A stretch of DNA of 64,000 nt from Bacillus shivajii. GTDB taxonomy: Bacteria > Bacillota > Bacilli > Bacillales > Salisediminibacteriaceae. The position numbers and the translations under genes were made by a program. Positions 38,824 to 47,565 of the stretch are shown piece by piece. The notes under the pieces are model-generated. The model did not search any database. It was not told the origin of the DNA and saw nothing but the letters and a program-made list of their open reading frames with translations. The stretch's first letter is position 1. Each line of letters opens with the position of its first letter. The stretch spans positions 1,550,001 through 1,614,000 of the forward strand of contig NZ_CP084703.1 in assembly GCF_020519665.1 (NCBI RefSeq), in the 5' to 3' direction.

Positions 38824-39282
38824 ATGACAAAAATGCTTTATCGTCTCATTGCATTATCCTTTATATTTTTAACCTTTGTTTTTCCTATTGGCCAACCTGT
38901 TATTGCTGAGGATGGTAGCGAAGAAAACGATTTTTGTGAAAATTGCCATGAAAAAATCAGCTATGAACATCAAGTGATTCGGCCACATATGGAATATTAC
39001 TTTGAATTACTACTTGATAAATATTCCCCAGATTTAAAAGAAGAGTGGACAGAAGTGTTAAGAGAGAGGGAATCCATTTTAAAGAAGTTAAAACAAATGA
39101 AGAAAGAGGGGAAGTTGAAAGAGCACCCTTCACCAAGTGAAAGATGGTACGAAAAGCATGGTCAAATACACGATCAGTTTTTAAATGCAGTAAAAAAAAG
39201 AGATGACGAAACAATTACACAACTACTTCCTCAATTACTAAGTCTACAAAAAGAGTGGAATGTCATTCATAAAGAATTTTAA
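38824..39282 (+). CDS. Secreted protein with a CxxCH motif
   Basis: 152 residues with an N-terminal signal peptide (hydrophobic LYRLIALSFIFLTFVF, cleavage probably after VIA). Mature protein begins EDGSEENDFCENCHEKISYE: a single CENCH, the haem c attachment pattern, right after the signal peptide. The rest is charged and helical. GAAAGGGTGA precedes ATG 38824. It could be a small exported c-type cytochrome, or the cysteines may have another role such as metal or disulfide. I know no named homologue. Probably expressed alone between the bkd terminators and the decayed region. Confidence 0.75.
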   Translation: MTKMLYRLIALSFIFLTFVFPIGQPVIAEDGSEENDFCENCHEKISYEHQVIRPHMEYYFELLLDKYSPDLKEEWTEVLRERESILKKLKQMKKEGKLKEHPSPSERWYEKHGQIHDQFLNAVKKRDDETITQLLPQLLSLQKEWNVIHKEF

Positions 39283-39499
39283 TCCTTTTGTAATCGTAGT
39301 CATTCTATTTACGAAGGATAAGGTGTTCGATAACATCCTAATTAGTTTTTTTGGTAAATGGGATTGATTACGAAAGGGTAAGCTTAATGATCTTTTTAGA
39401 TGTTATTTCTTACTCTTTATTTCCATCAAAGTCTTTACAAGACGAATAGGTAGGGGATTTGTATACGTTGAAAGTATTGTCCCTCTAGATGATGATGTA

Positions 39500-39758
39500 C
39501 ATACATTGCTAACGGCAAACAATTGACTAAAAATGCCGAATCAGATTTGTTTATATAGTTCGGAGTTCGCTTTAAGGTTTTGCAGAACGCCATTAATGAT
39601 ACAGGTGAATCACAAGACGTTAAAGTTATAACAGTAATGACGGTGTTGAACTGATTGATTACAATTACGACGATAACATAGCCATGGAGAAGGTACTCAT
39701 TGACACGGTCACCAACGAAAGACATGATCATGTGAGGTTATCGTACAAAAGTAAGTGA
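39500..39758 (+). pseudogene. Decayed gene remnant upstream of brxB
   Basis: Two frames joined by a frameshift near 39630 read as protein. The first contains NGKQLTKNAESDLFI, then an in-frame stop, then FGVRFKVLQNAINDTGESQD. The second contains NDGVELIDYNYDDNIAMEK, VLIDTVTNERHDHVRLSYK and stops at 39758. The codon pattern looks coding, but there is no intact start or frame. I cannot name the ancestor. The rest of the 546-base gap 39283-39828 has no other gene. Confidence 0.45.
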
Positions 39759-39828
39759 AAATGTTGGTAAAGTAGTTAAATACAATGTAAAATAGAGATA
39801 TTGGATATGAAGAAGGAGTGTTTTTAAA

Positions 39829-40257
39829 ATGGATTTTCAATTATTTATGAATGATGTCGTGCAGACAGCGCGTAAAGAAATGGTTGAAGGTGGTTATCAA
39901 GAACTTACAACTCCAGAAGAAGTGGATGCTGTGTTAAGTAAGTCAGGAACCAGTTTTGTTATGATTAATTCAGTTTGTGGTTGTGCAGGTGGAATTGCAA
40001 GACCTTCTGCGCAATATATGAAAAATTATGAAGTTCAAGCTGACAACTACGTAACGGTATTTGCAGGACAAGACCGTGAAGCAACAGCACAAGCTAGAAC
40101 ATATTTCGAGGGCTATGAACCATCATCTCCTTCATTTGCTCTAGTAAAAGATGGGAAAATCCAAACGATGATAGAGCGTCACGAAATTGAAGGTTATGAA
40201 CCAATCGAAGTTGTTCAAAAACTAGAACGTGCTTTCGACGAATATTTCAAAAAGTAA
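39829..40257 (+). CDS. brxB: Bacilliredoxin BrxB
   Basis: Thioredoxin-like protein of the YphP/YqiW family that removes bacillithiol from mixed disulfides on proteins. Active site C50-G51-C52 in [15 protein letters not shown] is the family CGC motif. 142 residues, as in B. subtilis YqiW, which also lies downstream of the bkd operon. GAAGGAG precedes the ATG. Confidence 0.95.
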   Translation: MDFQLFMNDVVQTARKEMVEGGYQELTTPEEVDAVLSKSGTSFVMINSVCGCAGGIARPSAQYMKNYEVQADNYVTVFAGQDREATAQARTYFEGYEPSSPSFALVKDGKIQTMIERHEIEGYEPIEVVQKLERAFDEYFKK

Positions 40258-40264
40258 TGTGTGA

Positions 40265-40293
40265 TGAGGGAGGTGGAAGCCTCCCTATTTTTA
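40265..40293 (+). terminator. Terminator of brxB
   Basis: GGGAGG and CCTCCC pair around TGGAAG and are followed by TATTTTT. Confidence 0.85.
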
Positions 40294-40357
40294 TGCTATA
40301 ATTTTTTCGCAATCATACTTAAATAGAGTTAATCATTAAGGAGTGAACGAAAGAACC

Positions 40358-40708
40358 ATGAATGAGTTATATAAACAAATACAAGAATATTTAAATCTAG
40401 GAGAAGAGATTCCATTTGACGAATTTGAAAGTTTTTATAAAAAATTAATCGACGAATTTAATGAACGTGCAGACGAATTCGGTGAAGATGAGCTATGGAA
40501 AGCATTATTTATTAGTGAAAATGTCATGTCTAATTCTGATTCACGTGCGAAAGAAACAAAGGGATCTAAAGCGAAAAAATATAAAAAAATGGCTCAACGT
40601 TTGTCTCTATGGGCACAAAATTTTGCAGGTCGCTTAGGTCAAATGGGTTATACGAAAGAAGAGATGAACGAGCGTTTTGAAAAGATGTTCGATGACTATG
40701 AAAAGTAA
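40358..40708 (+). CDS. Hypothetical helical protein, 116 residues
   Basis: Soluble, highly charged, probably all-helical protein (MNELYKQIQEYLNLGEEIPF...). No signal peptide or membrane segment. I do not recognise a domain; small conserved genes named yqz- occur in this part of the B. subtilis chromosome. AAGGAG lies 14 bases before ATG 40358; a GTG at 40343 overlaps that site and would add five residues. Either start is possible. Confidence 0.78.
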   Translation: MNELYKQIQEYLNLGEEIPFDEFESFYKKLIDEFNERADEFGEDELWKALFISENVMSNSDSRAKETKGSKAKKYKKMAQRLSLWAQNFAGRLGQMGYTKEEMNERFEKMFDDYEK

Positions 40709-40721
40709 CAAATAAAATAAC

Positions 40722-40750
40722 TTGATTTTTTTGTGAGTTATTGCTATACT
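40722..40750 (+). promoter_or_regulatory. Sigma-A promoter of the tRNA-Arg gene
   Basis: TTGATT at 40722-40727 and TATACT at 40745-40750, spacer exactly 17, with TGC before the -10. Predicted transcription start near 40757. Confidence 0.8.
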
Positions 40751-40758
40751 GCGATAGT

Positions 40759-40787
40759 ACAGACGGTTTTTCAAAACCGTCTGTTTT
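40759..40787 (+). terminator. Terminator-like hairpin between promoter and tRNA
   Basis: ACAGACGGTTTT pairs perfectly with AAAACCGTCTGT, followed by TTT, and ends right at the tRNA 5' end. It may be a leader structure for 5' processing, an attenuator, or the end of the preceding transcript. Confidence 0.65.
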
Positions 40788-40862
40788 GCGCCCATGGTGA
40801 AATGGATATCACACGAGATTTCGGCTCTCGCGTTCTGGGTTCGAATCCTGGTGGGCGCGCCA
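40788..40862 (+). tRNA. tRNA-Arg, anticodon UCG
   Basis: Acceptor stem GCGCCCA/TGGGCGC, anticodon stem CGAGA/TCTCG with loop TTTCGGC (anticodon TCG), T-loop GGTTCGAATCC, encoded CCA. The D loop has GGATA with the Arg-type A20. 75 bases. A single tRNA with its own promoter and terminator. Confidence 0.93.
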
Positions 40863-40876
40863 ACTTCGTACATATT

Positions 40877-40911
40877 CAACTCCTTGCATTTCTTGCGAGG
40901 AGTTTTTTGTT
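40877..40911 (+). terminator. Terminator of the tRNA gene
   Basis: AACTCCTTGCA and TGCGAGGAGTTTTTT pair, 15 bases after the CCA end. Confidence 0.88.
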
Positions 40912-41051
40912 TTATGTAAGGCTAATTTTCATTATTAGGGTAGAAATAAACAGCCTGCCTTAAATCAACAACCTTTAAGAAAAGAACTTTATACAAAGAC
41001 TATAACAAGGAAGTTAACGGTGCTTTATATCATGAAAGGTAGGTGAGTCAT

Positions 41052-42020
41052 TTGTTTCGAATTGGATCACGTACAGTGAAAACAGCGTTAGGAGCATCTC
41101 TAGCTATTATGATCGCTCAACTTTTGGAGCTAGAGTTTTTTTCATCGGCAGGAATTATTACAATTCTTTGCATTCAACAAACAAGAAGAAAGTCATTACA
41201 AATGTCTTGGGCACGGTTTGTGGCTTGTATCATTGGAATCGTGTATGCTGCTTTAGTTTTTGAATTAATTGGTTACCATCCATTAGCAATGGGAATTTTA
41301 TTATTACTATTTATTCCAACAACTGTACTATTTAAAGTGCAAGCTGGGATTGTAACGAGTGCTGTTGTCATTTTACATTTATATTCATATGGAATGGTGA
41401 ACACAAGCATTGTGATTAATGAAATTGCGTTAATTGTTATTGGCATTGGTTGTGCATTGTTAATGAATACATATATGCCGAGTGTTGAATCAGGACTCGA
41501 TGCAATGCGGCATAATTTAGAAGCTCATTTCTCAAAAATCTTTTATGAATTCTCGGTTTATGTTCGTAATGGAGACAGTAATTGGGGTGGAAGTGAAATC
41601 ACTAAAGCAGCAGAGCTATTAAATACAGCCAAAAATAAAGCATTACATAACTTAGAAAACCATATTTTGAGGTATGAAGATCAGTATTATCATTACTTTA
41701 AAATGCGAGAGAAGCAACTCGACATCATTGAAAGAATGATGCCTTTACTTGTCTCTGTCGATGTAAAATTAAAGCAAGGTGAAATGATTGCTGATTTTCT
41801 TGAAGAGTTAAGTGCAGGTGTACATTCAGAAAATACTGCTTATGTTTATATAGAGAAGTTAGAAAGTTTGCGTATGTGTTTTAAAGGAATGGATTTACCT
41901 AAAACACGAGAAGAATTTGAAGCGAGGTCGGCATATGTACAATTACTAAATGAGATGGAACAATATTTAATTTTAAAAAGCCGCTTTAAACCGATTAAGA
42001 AATATTCCATCTTCAGATGA
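41052..42020 (+). CDS. yqjA: YqjA-like membrane protein (DUF939, aromatic acid exporter family)
   Basis: N-terminal half with about four to five membrane helices (residues 12-150), starting FRIGSRTVKTALGASLAIMIA as in B. subtilis YqjA. The C-terminal half is a cytoplasmic helical domain. The family (ArAE_1) is related to aromatic acid exporters; its substrate is unknown. I prefer TTG 41052, since AGGTGA ends five bases upstream; GTG 41043 would add three residues. About 322 residues. Overall position matches B. subtilis. Confidence 0.88.
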   Translation: MFRIGSRTVKTALGASLAIMIAQLLELEFFSSAGIITILCIQQTRRKSLQMSWARFVACIIGIVYAALVFELIGYHPLAMGILLLLFIPTTVLFKVQAGIVTSAVVILHLYSYGMVNTSIVINEIALIVIGIGCALLMNTYMPSVESGLDAMRHNLEAHFSKIFYEFSVYVRNGDSNWGGSEITKAAELLNTAKNKALHNLENHILRYEDQYYHYFKMREKQLDIIERMMPLLVSVDVKLKQGEMIADFLEELSAGVHSENTAYVYIEKLESLRMCFKGMDLPKTREEFEARSAYVQLLNEMEQYLILKSRFKPIKKYSIFR

Positions 42021-42069
42021 ATAATTGCTCCGAATTTCGAGCCTACTAAGGGTAAAAAGAAAGGTAGTG

Positions 42070-42588
42070 ATGCATGTGTTAACGATTCTCCTTTCTTTTC
42101 TCTTAGTCATTTCGCCTGTTTGGCCTTTAGGTGAAAATCCGGTAGTTGGAGACCCTTACTTAATTGTAAAAAAATCGACCAATGAACTTGCATTTATTAT
42201 TGACGGAGAAGTGAAACAAACATTTCGGGTTGCAACAGGGCAAAAGGAAGCACAAACTCCTGAAGGAGAGTTTACGGTTACGGTAAAAGCAATTAATCCA
42301 TATTACCGAAAAACAGATATTCAGGGCGGCGATGAGAAAAATCCATTAGGAACACGTTGGATCGGCTTTGATGCGGATGACACAGACGGTAGAACATATG
42401 GCATACATGGAACAAATCGGCCGTCTTCGATAGGGTACTATGTAACTCAAGGCTGTGTTCGCATGAAAAATGAAGATGTTGAGATACTCTTTGAGGAAGT
42501 CCCTTTAGGAACGAAGGTCTTTATTACTGAACGTGAGGACTCATTTGAAGTGCTAGGTAAAGAAATGGGGGCAATAAAAAAAGAGTAA
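42070..42588 (+). CDS. L,D-transpeptidase of the YkuD family, secreted
   Basis: 172 residues with a signal peptide ([20 protein letters not shown]). The YkuD domain begins at [14 protein letters not shown]. Catalytic motif: His 113 in YGIHGTN and Cys 129 in [13 protein letters not shown]. Such enzymes make 3-3 crosslinks or attach proteins to peptidoglycan; in bacilli several act on the spore or cell wall. ATG 42070 follows AAAGG at five bases; the in-frame ATG at 42025 lies before a segment without ribosome site. A terminator follows directly. Confidence 0.92.
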   Translation: MHVLTILLSFLLVISPVWPLGENPVVGDPYLIVKKSTNELAFIIDGEVKQTFRVATGQKEAQTPEGEFTVTVKAINPYYRKTDIQGGDEKNPLGTRWIGFDADDTDGRTYGIHGTNRPSSIGYYVTQGCVRMKNEDVEILFEEVPLGTKVFITEREDSFEVLGKEMGAIKKE

Positions 42589-42617
42589 AAAAAGACAGCA
42601 TTTAGCTGTCTTTTTTG
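42589..42617 (+). terminator. Terminator after the L,D-transpeptidase
   Basis: AAAAGACAGC and GCTGTCTTTTTT pair around ATTTA. Confidence 0.9.
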
Positions 42618-42630
42618 TTTTTTCAAAAGT

Positions 42631-42858
42631 AAGAAAGTATAAAATTTGAGCTCTGGATAGATGTCTAGCTAAGCGCCTACTTGACTCCTGCGTCACTTCG
42701 TTTTACTCGTCGCAAAGCTGCAAGGAAGCAAACTCAATGCCGTAGCTTCGCTCGAGGTCACTTCGCCACGTCAATTGAAGTCTTGATAGAGCGACTTCTT
42801 CTTGCCGGGGCTCCAATGCTTTACGCTCGTGTGCATAGGCGCTTGCGCTTTTCTTATA
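42631..42858. repeat. Dispersed repeat family B, copy 2
   Basis: Starts AAGAAAGTATAAAATTTG then CTCTGGATAGATGTCTAGCT and ends AGGCGCTTGCGCTTTTCTTA, the same outer boxes as 6897-7165. The inner 150 bases differ. Short frames across it on both strands lack ribosome sites. Confidence 0.7.
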
Positions 42859-42892
42859 AATAAGCTTGTACAAAAAATGTTTGAGAAATTGC

Positions 42893-42985
42893 TTATAGCA
42901 ATCCTCCAACACCTGCAAAGACTGTACCTAAAAACATGGTGGCAACCATGATATATATAATTAATTTTCTATATTTACGGGGCAT
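42893..42985 (-). CDS. prli42: Stressosome-associated small membrane protein Prli42
   Basis: 30 residues: MPRKYRKLIIYIMVATMFLG then TVFAGVGGLL. A basic N terminus is followed by one membrane helix, as in the Prli42 family, first described in Listeria as the membrane anchor of the stressosome. GAGGAGGTA lies six bases before the ATG on the minus strand. Too short for usual gene finders. The nearest neighbours on this strand are far away, so it is probably transcribed alone. Confidence 0.85.
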   Translation of the reverse strand: MPRKYRKLIIYIMVATMFLGTVFAGVGGLL

Positions 42986-43185
42986 TTTTCTACCTCCTCA
43001 AAACATTTGTAGTATATATTTTACTAATTTGCAGTAAAAATGACAAGGGGTAGAGAAGAGTTTTACTTATTTTCAAATGAATCTTTATATAATTGCAGGA
43101 ATTGTCTGCGATTTTGTCGAAGGTATGCATGTTATTTTCGGTTAATTCGTTCTTTTTGAAATTTTTAATAAAAGGGGGCTGCATC

Positions 43186-44829
43186 ATGAATGAAAAATCA
43201 TTATTAAACGAATATGAAAGATGGAGAGAAGAAAGGGAAAAAGAAGTCGAAAAAAGACCAGAAAGAAAAGAAGAATTTCAAACGTCTTCACATATTACGA
43301 TAGACCCTTTATATGTTCCAGAACAAATAGATAAGGACTACATGGAACAAATCGGTTTTCCTGGTGAGTATCCATATACAAGAGGAGTCAGAAGAACAAT
43401 GTATCGAGGTCGGCATTGGACGATGCGTCAATATGCGGGCTTTGGTTCTGCAAAAGAAACGAATCAAAGATTTCGTTACTTATTGGAGCAAGGGCAAACA
43501 GGCCTTTCTGTCGCTTTCGATTTGCCAACACAGATTGGTTACGATTCTGACGATCCGATGGCATTAGGAGAAGTGGGAAAAGTTGGGGTTGCCATAGACT
43601 CATTAGAAGATATGGAAATTTTGTTAGACCAAATTTCACTTGATGAAGTTAGTACATCAATGACCATCAATGCACCGGCATCGATTTTACTGGCAATGTA
43701 TATTGTTGTTGCTGAAAAACAAGGAGTTCCGAAAGAAAAAATTCAAGGAACCATTCAAAATGATATTTTGAAAGAATATATAGCTCGTGGGACATATATT
43801 TTTCCACCAAAACCATCAATGAGACTTATCACAGATATTTTTGAATATTGTACAGAACATACACCGAAGTTTAATACGATCAGTATTAGTGGTTATCACA
43901 TCCGAGAAGCAGGTGCAACCGCAGTTCAAGAATTGGCCTTTACGTTAAGTAATGCAAAAGCTTATGTGAAAGCGGCAATTGACGCGGGACTTGATGTAGA
44001 TAAATTTGCGCCAAGGTTAGCTTTCTTTTTTAATGGTCATAATCAATTTTTTGAAGAAGTTGCTAAGTTTCGCGCTGCAAGAAGAATGTGGGCAAAGATT
44101 ATGAAAGAAGAATTTGGGGCGAAAAATCCGAAGAGCTGGCAACTTCGGTTCCATACACAAGTTGCAGGGTCAACACTAACAGCACAACAACCGGATAATA
44201 ATATTGTTCGTGTCGCTCTTCAAGCATTGGCTGCCGTTATGGGCGGAACTCAAAGTTTGCACACGAACTCAAAAGACGAGGCATTAGCACTGCCTACTGA
44301 GGATTCAGCAAGAATTGCACTACGAACACAACAAATCATTGCGAATGAAACAGGTGTAGCAGACACTGTTGATCCATTAGGTGGCTCCTACTATGTCGAG
44401 TCCTTAACTGACAAAATTGAAGAGGAAGCCACTAACTATATTGAACAAATTGAAAATCGCGGTGGTGCAGTTGCCGCAGTCGAGCAACAGTATATGCAAC
44501 GAGAAATTCAACGTTCCGCATATGAAACGCAAAAGCGTCTTGAAAAAGAAGAAGAGATTGTTGTTGGCGTAAACCGTTATGAGTTAGAAGATGAACCAGA
44601 ACCTGAACTAATGAAAGTTGATGATGAGTTAGTGGAAAATCAGCTTACTCGTCTAAAAGCAGTTCGAGAAAATCGAGAACAAGAAAAAGTTGATCGAGCG
44701 TTAAGTCAGTTATCAGAGGCAGCAAAAGAAACAGAAAACTTAATGCCATATATTATTGAAGCGGTTCGTGTTTATGCAACTGTTGGAGAAATCAGTCATA
44801 CGTTACGGGATGAATTTGGTGAATATTAG
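43186..44829 (+). CDS. mutB: Methylmalonyl-CoA mutase, catalytic (large) subunit
   Basis: Radical B12 enzyme interconverting methylmalonyl-CoA and succinyl-CoA. 547 residues: only the TIM-barrel catalytic part; the B12-binding domain is on the next gene. Tyr 83 (RQYAGF), Arg 201 (YIARGTYIF) and His 238 (ISGYH) keep the spacing of Y89, R207 and H244 in the Propionibacterium enzyme. Isobutyryl-CoA mutase has Phe and Gln at the first two, so this is a true methylmalonyl-CoA mutase. ATG 43186 follows AAAAGGGGG; an ATG at 43093 lacks a site. First gene of a three-gene unit. Confidence 0.93.
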   Translation: MNEKSLLNEYERWREEREKEVEKRPERKEEFQTSSHITIDPLYVPEQIDKDYMEQIGFPGEYPYTRGVRRTMYRGRHWTMRQYAGFGSAKETNQRFRYLLEQGQTGLSVAFDLPTQIGYDSDDPMALGEVGKVGVAIDSLEDMEILLDQISLDEVSTSMTINAPASILLAMYIVVAEKQGVPKEKIQGTIQNDILKEYIARGTYIFPPKPSMRLITDIFEYCTEHTPKFNTISISGYHIREAGATAVQELAFTLSNAKAYVKAAIDAGLDVDKFAPRLAFFFNGHNQFFEEVAKFRAARRMWAKIMKEEFGAKNPKSWQLRFHTQVAGSTLTAQQPDNNIVRVALQALAAVMGGTQSLHTNSKDEALALPTEDSARIALRTQQIIANETGVADTVDPLGGSYYVESLTDKIEEEATNYIEQIENRGGAVAAVEQQYMQREIQRSAYETQKRLEKEEEIVVGVNRYELEDEPEPELMKVDDELVENQLTRLKAVRENREQEKVDRALSQLSEAAKETENLMPYIIEAVRVYATVGEISHTLRDEFGEY

Positions 44830-44855
44830 ATCGTTAGCTTTTAGGAGGAGAGACA

Positions 44856-45695
44856 ATGGACAAAATCAGGGTATTAATTGCAAAACCAGGGTTAGATGGA
44901 CACGACAGAGGAGCACTCGTTATTTCTCAAGCACTTCGTGACGCAGGGATGGAGGTCATATATACAGGGTTAAGACAATCCCCGAAACAAATCGTACGTG
45001 CAGCAATTCAAGAAGATGTTGATGTGATTGGTCTTTCCAGTTTATCAGGTGCACACAATGTTCTTTTTCCAGCAGTCGTTGAGTTGTTAAGAGAAGAAGA
45101 CGCTGAAGATATTCTCGTTTTTGGTGGTGGCGTCATTCCTTATGAAGATGTCAGAGAGCTTGAAAAGCAAGGAGTACAAAAAATCTTTACACCAGGAACT
45201 CCGACAAGTACTGTTGCAGCCTATATTGAACAAGCGGTAAGAGAAAAAGAACCGGGAGAAAAAACGGTCCTAGCACCACCACATAGTCTTGACCATATTG
45301 GTATTGCTGTCTCATCGATCGAGGATGCCTTGCCATTTTATTTAGATCACTTACACTTAGAAGTCGAAAAAATTGTGGAAGTTCCTTCGCAAAAGGTACG
45401 CGTCGCCTTTTTACCATTAGGTAATAGCAAAATCGAACTGTTGGAACCGCTTACAGACGATAGTCCAGTTGCCTCTTTTATAAAGAAGAAAGGTGAAGGG
45501 ATTCATCACGTTGCAGTAGGAGTTAATAATATTGAAGCTAGACTCGATCAATTGAAGAAAGAAGGTATTCAGCTGATAGATGAAACGCCAAAAGAAGGTG
45601 CAGGTGGATACCCAATTGCCTTTTTACATCCGAAAAATGCGAAAGGGGTATTAGTTGAACTTTGTGATACTCACGACGAAAAAGGAGACGTTTAG
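44856..45695 (+). CDS. Fusion: B12-binding mutase subunit plus methylmalonyl-CoA epimerase
   Basis: 279 residues. Residues 1-130 are a B12-binding domain with D14-x-H16-x-x-G19 (GLDGHDRGALV), LSSLSGAH and FGGGVIPYEDVRELEKQG. Residues 145-272 are a vicinal-oxygen-chelate epimerase: LDHIGIAVSS (His 147), GNSKIELLEPL, GEGIHHVAVGV (His 217/218) and VLVELCDTH (Glu 268) give likely metal ligands. The short joining segment is EKEPGEKTVLAPPHS. B. subtilis YqjC, at the same place, corresponds to the epimerase half. One open frame without interruption, GGAGGAG before the ATG. Confidence 0.93.
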   Translation: MDKIRVLIAKPGLDGHDRGALVISQALRDAGMEVIYTGLRQSPKQIVRAAIQEDVDVIGLSSLSGAHNVLFPAVVELLREEDAEDILVFGGGVIPYEDVRELEKQGVQKIFTPGTPTSTVAAYIEQAVREKEPGEKTVLAPPHSLDHIGIAVSSIEDALPFYLDHLHLEVEKIVEVPSQKVRVAFLPLGNSKIELLEPLTDDSPVASFIKKKGEGIHHVAVGVNNIEARLDQLKKEGIQLIDETPKEGAGGYPIAFLHPKNAKGVLVELCDTHDEKGDV

Positions 45696-45697
45696 CC

Positions 45698-47248
45698 ATG
45701 GATATGTACGATAAAATAAATGAACTTTATGATAAACGTAGAGAAGTAGAATTAGGTGGCGGAGACAAACGAATTGAAAAGCAACATGAAAAAGGGAAAC
45801 TTTCTGCTAGAGAACGTATTGATATTTTCTTAGATAGTGGTACGTTCGTCGAGCTCAATCCGTTCATGGAACATCGGTGTATGGATTTTGGGATGGAAAA
45901 AGGTTCAGCACCTGGCGAGGGTGTTGTCACTGGCTATGGAAAAGTAAATGGCCGACTCATCTTTTTGTTTGCTCAAGATTTTACTGTTTACGGTGGAGCA
46001 TTAGGAGAAATGCACGCAAAGAAAGTTGCTCATGTGATGGATTTAGCTGTAAAAAATAAAGCTCCTTTTATCGGATTAAATGACTCTGGAGGAGCAAGAA
46101 TTCAAGAAGGGGTTCTTTCTCTTGATGGATACGGACATATCTTTTACCGAAATTCGATTTATTCTGGAGTGATCCCACAAATTTCAGTCATTATGGGGCC
46201 TTGCGCTGGAGGAGCTGTCTACTCTCCGGCGATTACAGATTTTGTTTTTATGGTTGAAAAAACTAGCCAAATGTTCATTACAGGTCCGAAGGTGATCGAA
46301 ACAGTCACAGGTGAAACGATTACATCAGAAGAGTTAGGTGGAGCGAAAGTACATAGTAGTACGAGCGGGAATGCTCATTTCTCTTGCGCTTCTGAAGAAG
46401 AAGCACTACATGAAGTGAGACGTCTATTAAGTTACTTGCCGCAACACAATGAAGACCGTCCGCCTGTAGTCGAGACAGAAGAGAGAAATGATGATTTCTT
46501 GTATGATTTGTTAGATTATGTGCCGGTCGATCCATCACGACCTTATGATGTTAGAAAGGTGATTCATGAAGTTGTTGATGAAGATAGCTTTATGGAAGTC
46601 CAGCCTTCGTTTGCTAAAAATGCAGTCATCGGATTTGCTAGGTTGAATGGAAAATCGGTAGGAATGATCGCGAATCAGCCGAAAGTAATGGCAGGGGGCT
46701 TAGACATCGATTCTTCAGATAAAATTTCTCGTTTTATCCGTTTCTGTGATTGCTTTAATATTCCACTCGTCACATTTGAAGATGTGACAGGATTTTTCCC
46801 AGGGATTAAACAAGAACATGGTGGAATTATTCGTCACGGGGCAAAGATCTTATATGCCTATTCTGAAGCAACTGTTCCAAAAATTACAGTGATTACAAGG
46901 AAGGCTTACGGTGGAGCGTACGTTGCATTAAATAGTAAAGCGATTGGTGCTGACCTTGTCTTTGCATGGCCAAATGCTGAAATTGCCGTAATGGGACCAC
47001 ATGGTGCAGCTAATATTATTTTCGCGAAAGAGATTCGTGAGAGTGAACAGCCAGAAGTGACAAGAAATGAGAAAATCGAAGAGTATCGTGAAAAATTCGC
47101 AAATCCTTATGTAGCAGCTGCCAATGGTATGGTTGACGATGTCATTGATCCAAGAGAAACACGAATGAAGCTTATTCAAAGTTTAGATATGTTGGAGAGA
47201 AAAGATGAAGAAAGACCGAACAAAAAACACGGAAATATTCCGTTATAA
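45698..47248 (+). CDS. pccB: Acyl-CoA carboxylase carboxyltransferase subunit (propionyl-CoA type)
   Basis: 516 residues, crotonase-fold carboxyltransferase (B. subtilis YqjD). Signatures: GKLSARERIDIFLD, FAQDFTVYGGALGEMHAKK, GLNDSGGARIQEGV, MGPCAGGAVYSP, and the C-terminal RKAYGGAYVALNSK with MGPHGAANI. Probably makes or decarboxylates methylmalonyl-CoA. No biotin carboxylase or carrier gene is adjacent, so the partner must be elsewhere or shared with AccC/AccB (inference). It starts two bases after the fusion gene, with AAAAGGAGAC upstream. Confidence 0.92.
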   Translation: MDMYDKINELYDKRREVELGGGDKRIEKQHEKGKLSARERIDIFLDSGTFVELNPFMEHRCMDFGMEKGSAPGEGVVTGYGKVNGRLIFLFAQDFTVYGGALGEMHAKKVAHVMDLAVKNKAPFIGLNDSGGARIQEGVLSLDGYGHIFYRNSIYSGVIPQISVIMGPCAGGAVYSPAITDFVFMVEKTSQMFITGPKVIETVTGETITSEELGGAKVHSSTSGNAHFSCASEEEALHEVRRLLSYLPQHNEDRPPVVETEERNDDFLYDLLDYVPVDPSRPYDVRKVIHEVVDEDSFMEVQPSFAKNAVIGFARLNGKSVGMIANQPKVMAGGLDIDSSDKISRFIRFCDCFNIPLVTFEDVTGFFPGIKQEHGGIIRHGAKILYAYSEATVPKITVITRKAYGGAYVALNSKAIGADLVFAWPNAEIAVMGPHGAANIIFAKEIRESEQPEVTRNEKIEEYREKFANPYVAAANGMVDDVIDPRETRMKLIQSLDMLERKDEERPNKKHGNIPL

Positions 47249-47261
47249 TTAATTGCATACG

Positions 47262-47308
47262 AAAGAGTCTGACTCAAAGTCCTAGTAGGCTGAGTCAGAC
47301 TTCTTTTT
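47262..47308 (+). terminator. Terminator of the methylmalonyl-CoA unit
   Basis: GAGTCTGACTCA and TGAGTCAGACTTCTTTTTT pair, with a second small stem in the loop. Confidence 0.88.
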
Positions 47309-47336
47309 TGTTTTGCGCGAGTAACTATGAGGTCTT

Positions 47337-47480
47337 CCTGAGTAGCTCCAGTGCCTTACCCACGGCAAAGAAGACACTGTGAATTCAAACGAAGTGAAGA
47401 ATGAACAGATGTCGCACTTGTGCCCAGAGGTGCAAAGAAGACACTGTGAATTCAAACGAAGTAAACATTAAGGGGGCAAA
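47337..47480. repeat. Repeat family A, partial copy with an internal duplication
   Basis: CACGGCAAAGAAGACACTGT and GAATTCAAACGAAGTGAAG repeat the interior of the 11.8 kb copy, including ATGTCGCACTTGTGCCCAGA. The AAAGAAGACACTGTGAATTC box appears twice (near 47362 and 47435). The inverted ends are missing. Confidence 0.65.
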
Positions 47481-47565
47481 ATAAAATTGCTTCCGACTTG
47501 GCTGTAAACGTTGTTTTGTATACAATGAGTAAGGAACGAATTTTACTATGTTGGAGGAAAAGATA

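Noticed and set aside
40733-40963. 76-residue frame covering the tRNA-Arg gene
   Set aside because: It overlaps the promoter, hairpin, tRNA and terminator; translation is incidental.
43186-44829. Possibility that the mutase is an isobutyryl-CoA mutase
   Set aside because: Tyr 83 and Arg 201 are the methylmalonyl-type residues; isobutyryl-CoA mutase has Phe and Gln there.
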